A stretch of 35,584 nucleotides of DNA, taken from Parachlamydiaceae bacterium. Its GTDB lineage: Bacteria; Chlamydiota; Chlamydiia; Chlamydiales; Parachlamydiaceae. The DNA is taken from contig JACDHD010000023.1 of NCBI GenBank assembly GCA_013821265.1, positions 1 to 35,584 on the forward strand. Direction: 5' to 3'. Under the pieces are notes generated by a model that was not told the origin of the DNA, did not search any database, and saw nothing but the letters and a program-made list of their open reading frames with translations. A program made the position numbers and the translations under genes. Shown one piece after another: positions 34,008 to 35,584 of this stretch (its first letter is position 1; every line of letters begins with the position of its first letter).

Positions 34008-34052
34008 ATGAAAGAATTACTGTGGCACCCAGATTTGAAAAGCAGGACCTGA
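34008..34052. repeat. Partial duplication of the tRNA-Cys 3' end
   Basis: Bases 34008-34039 repeat 34053-34084 with three mismatches in 32. The repeated unit covers ATGAAAGAATTA plus the last 20 bases or so of tRNA-Cys (plus strand GTGGCACCCAGATT). The offset is 45 bases. It looks like a local tandem duplication or an integration scar at the 3' end of the tRNA gene. Confidence 0.7.
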
Positions 34053-34064
34053 ATGAAAGAATTA

Positions 34065-34135
34065 AGGTGGCACCCAGATTCGAACTGGGGATGGAAGCTT
34101 TGCAGGCTTCTGCCTTACCACTTGGCCATGCCACC
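34065..34135 (-). tRNA. tRNA-Cys(GCA)
   Basis: This minus-strand cloverleaf of 71 bases has acceptor GGTGGCA/TGCCACC, discriminator U (expected for Cys), anticodon loop CTGCAAA (anticodon GCA) in stem GAAGC/GCTTC, and T-arm CCCAG-TTCGAAT-CTGGG. CCA is not encoded. Confidence 0.95.
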
Positions 34136-34214
34136 CTAATAGAATGTTGCTTTATAACGGACTGCGATTTGTTAGGTCAAGAAAAAATCCTCAAAAACCC
34201 AAAAAATTCATTTT

Positions 34215-35354
34215 TTACGCTTTTACTAGCTCAGGCTGTCCATCTAAAATTGATTGAGATAGTCTCATCCATTCACGCCAATCTTCGCGCAGACTTAATT
34301 TAAGGAGGCGTATTTCTTGTCGCATCGCCTTGATTGTATCCTTGCCCGCATTGCTGTGTTTGATTTGATAATAGCGCTCTTTAAGCTGTGAAAAGTCAGA
34401 AATTTTTGAAACAATGCGCTCAGACATCTCGTTAACTTGTCTCTCCAATTCATCAGTCTTTGAATTCCAATAGTTTTGAATTTGAGTTAACAACAGATTT
34501 TTGTGCTCTAGCACCATCTTGCGTTTGATTGCATAGGGACTCATCTTTTTTAAATCAGAGGCCAATCCAAGCTTGTGTAACGTCCAGATGAGCCACTTGG
34601 TGGGATCAAAATGAAACCAGCGCACTCCATTGCGATAATCGTTTGCAAAGGTATGGTGGTAATTGTGGTAGCCTTCGCCAAAGGTCAAAATTGATAAGAA
34701 GTAGTTGTCGACAGCAGATTGTTCTTGGCTAAAAGGTTTGTCTCCCCATGTGTGTGCAAGTGAGTTGATAAACCATGTAAAGTGATGGAGAGAAAATAGA
34801 CGTAGCCACAGAGCGATGAAGAAAGCTCCCCAATAGTCATTCAAAATTCCACCGACGATCAAAACAGCCATTACGTTTGTGGCGACCATGAGTAGTTCAA
34901 TAAAGCGATGCTGGAACATGACTAGTTTATTTTTGAGTAGATCAGGAACAACTTTGGAGTCAATCTTGCGCGGCTTTTCTAAAATCCACAAAAAGTGAGC
35001 ATATAGAAATCCTTTCTCAATGGAATATGGATCATTATCGGTGTCCACATGAGCATGGTGAAGGCGGTGATCAAACGCCCAGCGCAGGGCACTTCCTTGA
35101 CCAGCCATAGCTCCGAAAAAGAGGATTACAGCTTCAACAATCGGGTGAGCACGGTAACTGCGGTGAGAATATAGACGGTGGTATCCACCTGTGATGCTGA
35201 GTCCCGTTAAGTAGAGTAATACAACTGAAATGGAGATTAAGTTGAGTGAAGGAGTGTTGTAGTAGAAATAGACCGGTAGTGAAAACAGGAGAAGAATATG
35301 GTAGGTAATAAGAACAATTGCAGGGCCCCAATTTACTTCTTTTTTATTCTGCAT
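34215..35354 (-). CDS. Acyl-CoA/acyl-lipid delta-9 fatty acid desaturase
   Basis: This 379-residue membrane di-iron desaturase has three His boxes: HRLYSH (59-64), HRLHHAH (96-102) and HNYHH (230-234). Hydrophobic pairs lie at about 10-55, 70-90 and 155-185. It would insert a double bond into a saturated acyl chain, using electrons from a partner reductase not present here. The last 95 residues or so form a charged helical tail with probable coiled coil (LERQVNEMSERIVSKISDF and further), not part of the catalytic core. It is a single gene and no good Shine-Dalgarno is visible. Desaturases are known in several environmental chlamydiae. Confidence 0.93.
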   Translation of the reverse strand: MQNKKEVNWGPAIVLITYHILLLFSLPVYFYYNTPSLNLISISVVLLYLTGLSITGGYHRLYSHRSYRAHPIVEAVILFFGAMAGQGSALRWAFDHRLHHAHVDTDNDPYSIEKGFLYAHFLWILEKPRKIDSKVVPDLLKNKLVMFQHRFIELLMVATNVMAVLIVGGILNDYWGAFFIALWLRLFSLHHFTWFINSLAHTWGDKPFSQEQSAVDNYFLSILTFGEGYHNYHHTFANDYRNGVRWFHFDPTKWLIWTLHKLGLASDLKKMSPYAIKRKMVLEHKNLLLTQIQNYWNSKTDELERQVNEMSERIVSKISDFSQLKERYYQIKHSNAGKDTIKAMRQEIRLLKLSLREDWREWMRLSQSILDGQPELVKA

Positions 35355-35420
35355 AAAAAGGCACTTTGGTTTTAATTGTTACTAGAGATCCTCAGTATAC
35401 CGGAATAGTTGTTAATGTAC

Positions 35421-35559
35421 AATAGAATGGTCAAAGATCGGGTCTTTTCCTTGCCCATATAGAATGTTCAAGATCGGGTTATTCCGTGTAGAATGTTCAA
35501 GATCGGGTTATCCGGTGCCCGTGCCCGTGAGCGTGCCCGTGCCCGATTTGCTAAAGAGC
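35421..35559. repeat. 29-bp tandem repeats followed by a GTGCCCGTG element
   Basis: A unit TAGAATGTTCAAGATCGGGT plus nine bases occurs at 35460-35488 and 35489-35517, with a looser copy from 35423. It is followed by a GTGCCCGTG-type end (35514-35559) whose last 41 bases are the exact reverse complement of 33102-33142. The element runs to the window edge and may continue beyond it. Confidence 0.75.
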
Positions 35560-35584
35560 TACGTAAAATTGTAGTATTTTTACG

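Noticed and set aside
35489-35559. Tandem units at the right edge as a CRISPR array
   Set aside because: Units are adjacent without unique spacers, there are only two or three, and no cas genes are near.

Overview
The window looks like chromosome from an environmental (amoeba-associated) member of the Chlamydiota, probably Parachlamydiales; I cannot fix the genus. The main reasons are the recR-bamA-ompH order, which is the chlamydial arrangement, a Tsp-type S41 protease, the rplU-rpmA-obg cluster, many short secreted or membrane proteins I cannot assign to families, and intergenic DNA packed with non-coding palindromic repeats. Base composition is moderate and fairly uniform by eye.

Layout. 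0.1-3.8 kb: ompH/skp, bamA and recR on the minus strand (outer-membrane biogenesis plus recombination). 3.9-4.4 kb: an inverted-repeat element. 4.4-7.5 kb: photolyase (minus), then a secreted alpha/beta hydrolase and a secreted rhodanese (plus). 7.5-8.9 kb: a two-gene HTH/Fic module of the 'mobile mystery protein' A/B type with an operator-like upstream region, beside tRNA-Ser(CGA). 9-16.2 kb: an accessory block between tRNA-Ser(CGA) and tRNA-Ser(TGA) holding a Gly/Arg-rich secreted peptide, an unknown 328-residue protein, a two-gene operon of effector-like proteins behind a near-consensus promoter, a Trp/Pro-rich WXXGXW-type secreted protein and a secreted protein built from two copies of one repeat. 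16.3-25.2 kb: methyltransferase and transaldolase-like aldolase (overlapping), DEAD-box helicase, SDR and a 7TM-HD phosphodiesterase (PgpH-like, overlapping by one base), Tsp protease, tRNA-Phe. 25.4-26.9 kb: a frameshifted AbiEii-type remnant and a dehydrogenase homologue lacking the usual catalytic residues. 27-28.7 kb: rplU-rpmA-obg. 28.7-30.1 kb: a 1.3 kb region bounded by 214-215 bp inverted repeats around one small membrane-protein gene. 30.1-35.4 kb: valS, rsmI, tRNA-Cys and a fatty-acid desaturase.

The housekeeping genes cover envelope assembly (BamA, Skp, Tsp, desaturase), translation (L21, L27, Obg, ValS, RsmI, four tRNAs) and nucleotide signalling (PgpH-like). What stands out is the repeat content. 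At least six families of hairpin or inverted-repeat elements fill the gaps. One has compensatory changes in its stems between copies, and another carries ends like REP elements moved by Y1 transposases. No transposase gene is visible, so any mobility would have to be supplied in trans. Strong candidates for new biology are the structured repeat family, the 11.2-13.1 kb effector-like operon, the Trp/Pro-rich protein, and the poly-T frameshift in the AbiEii fusion.
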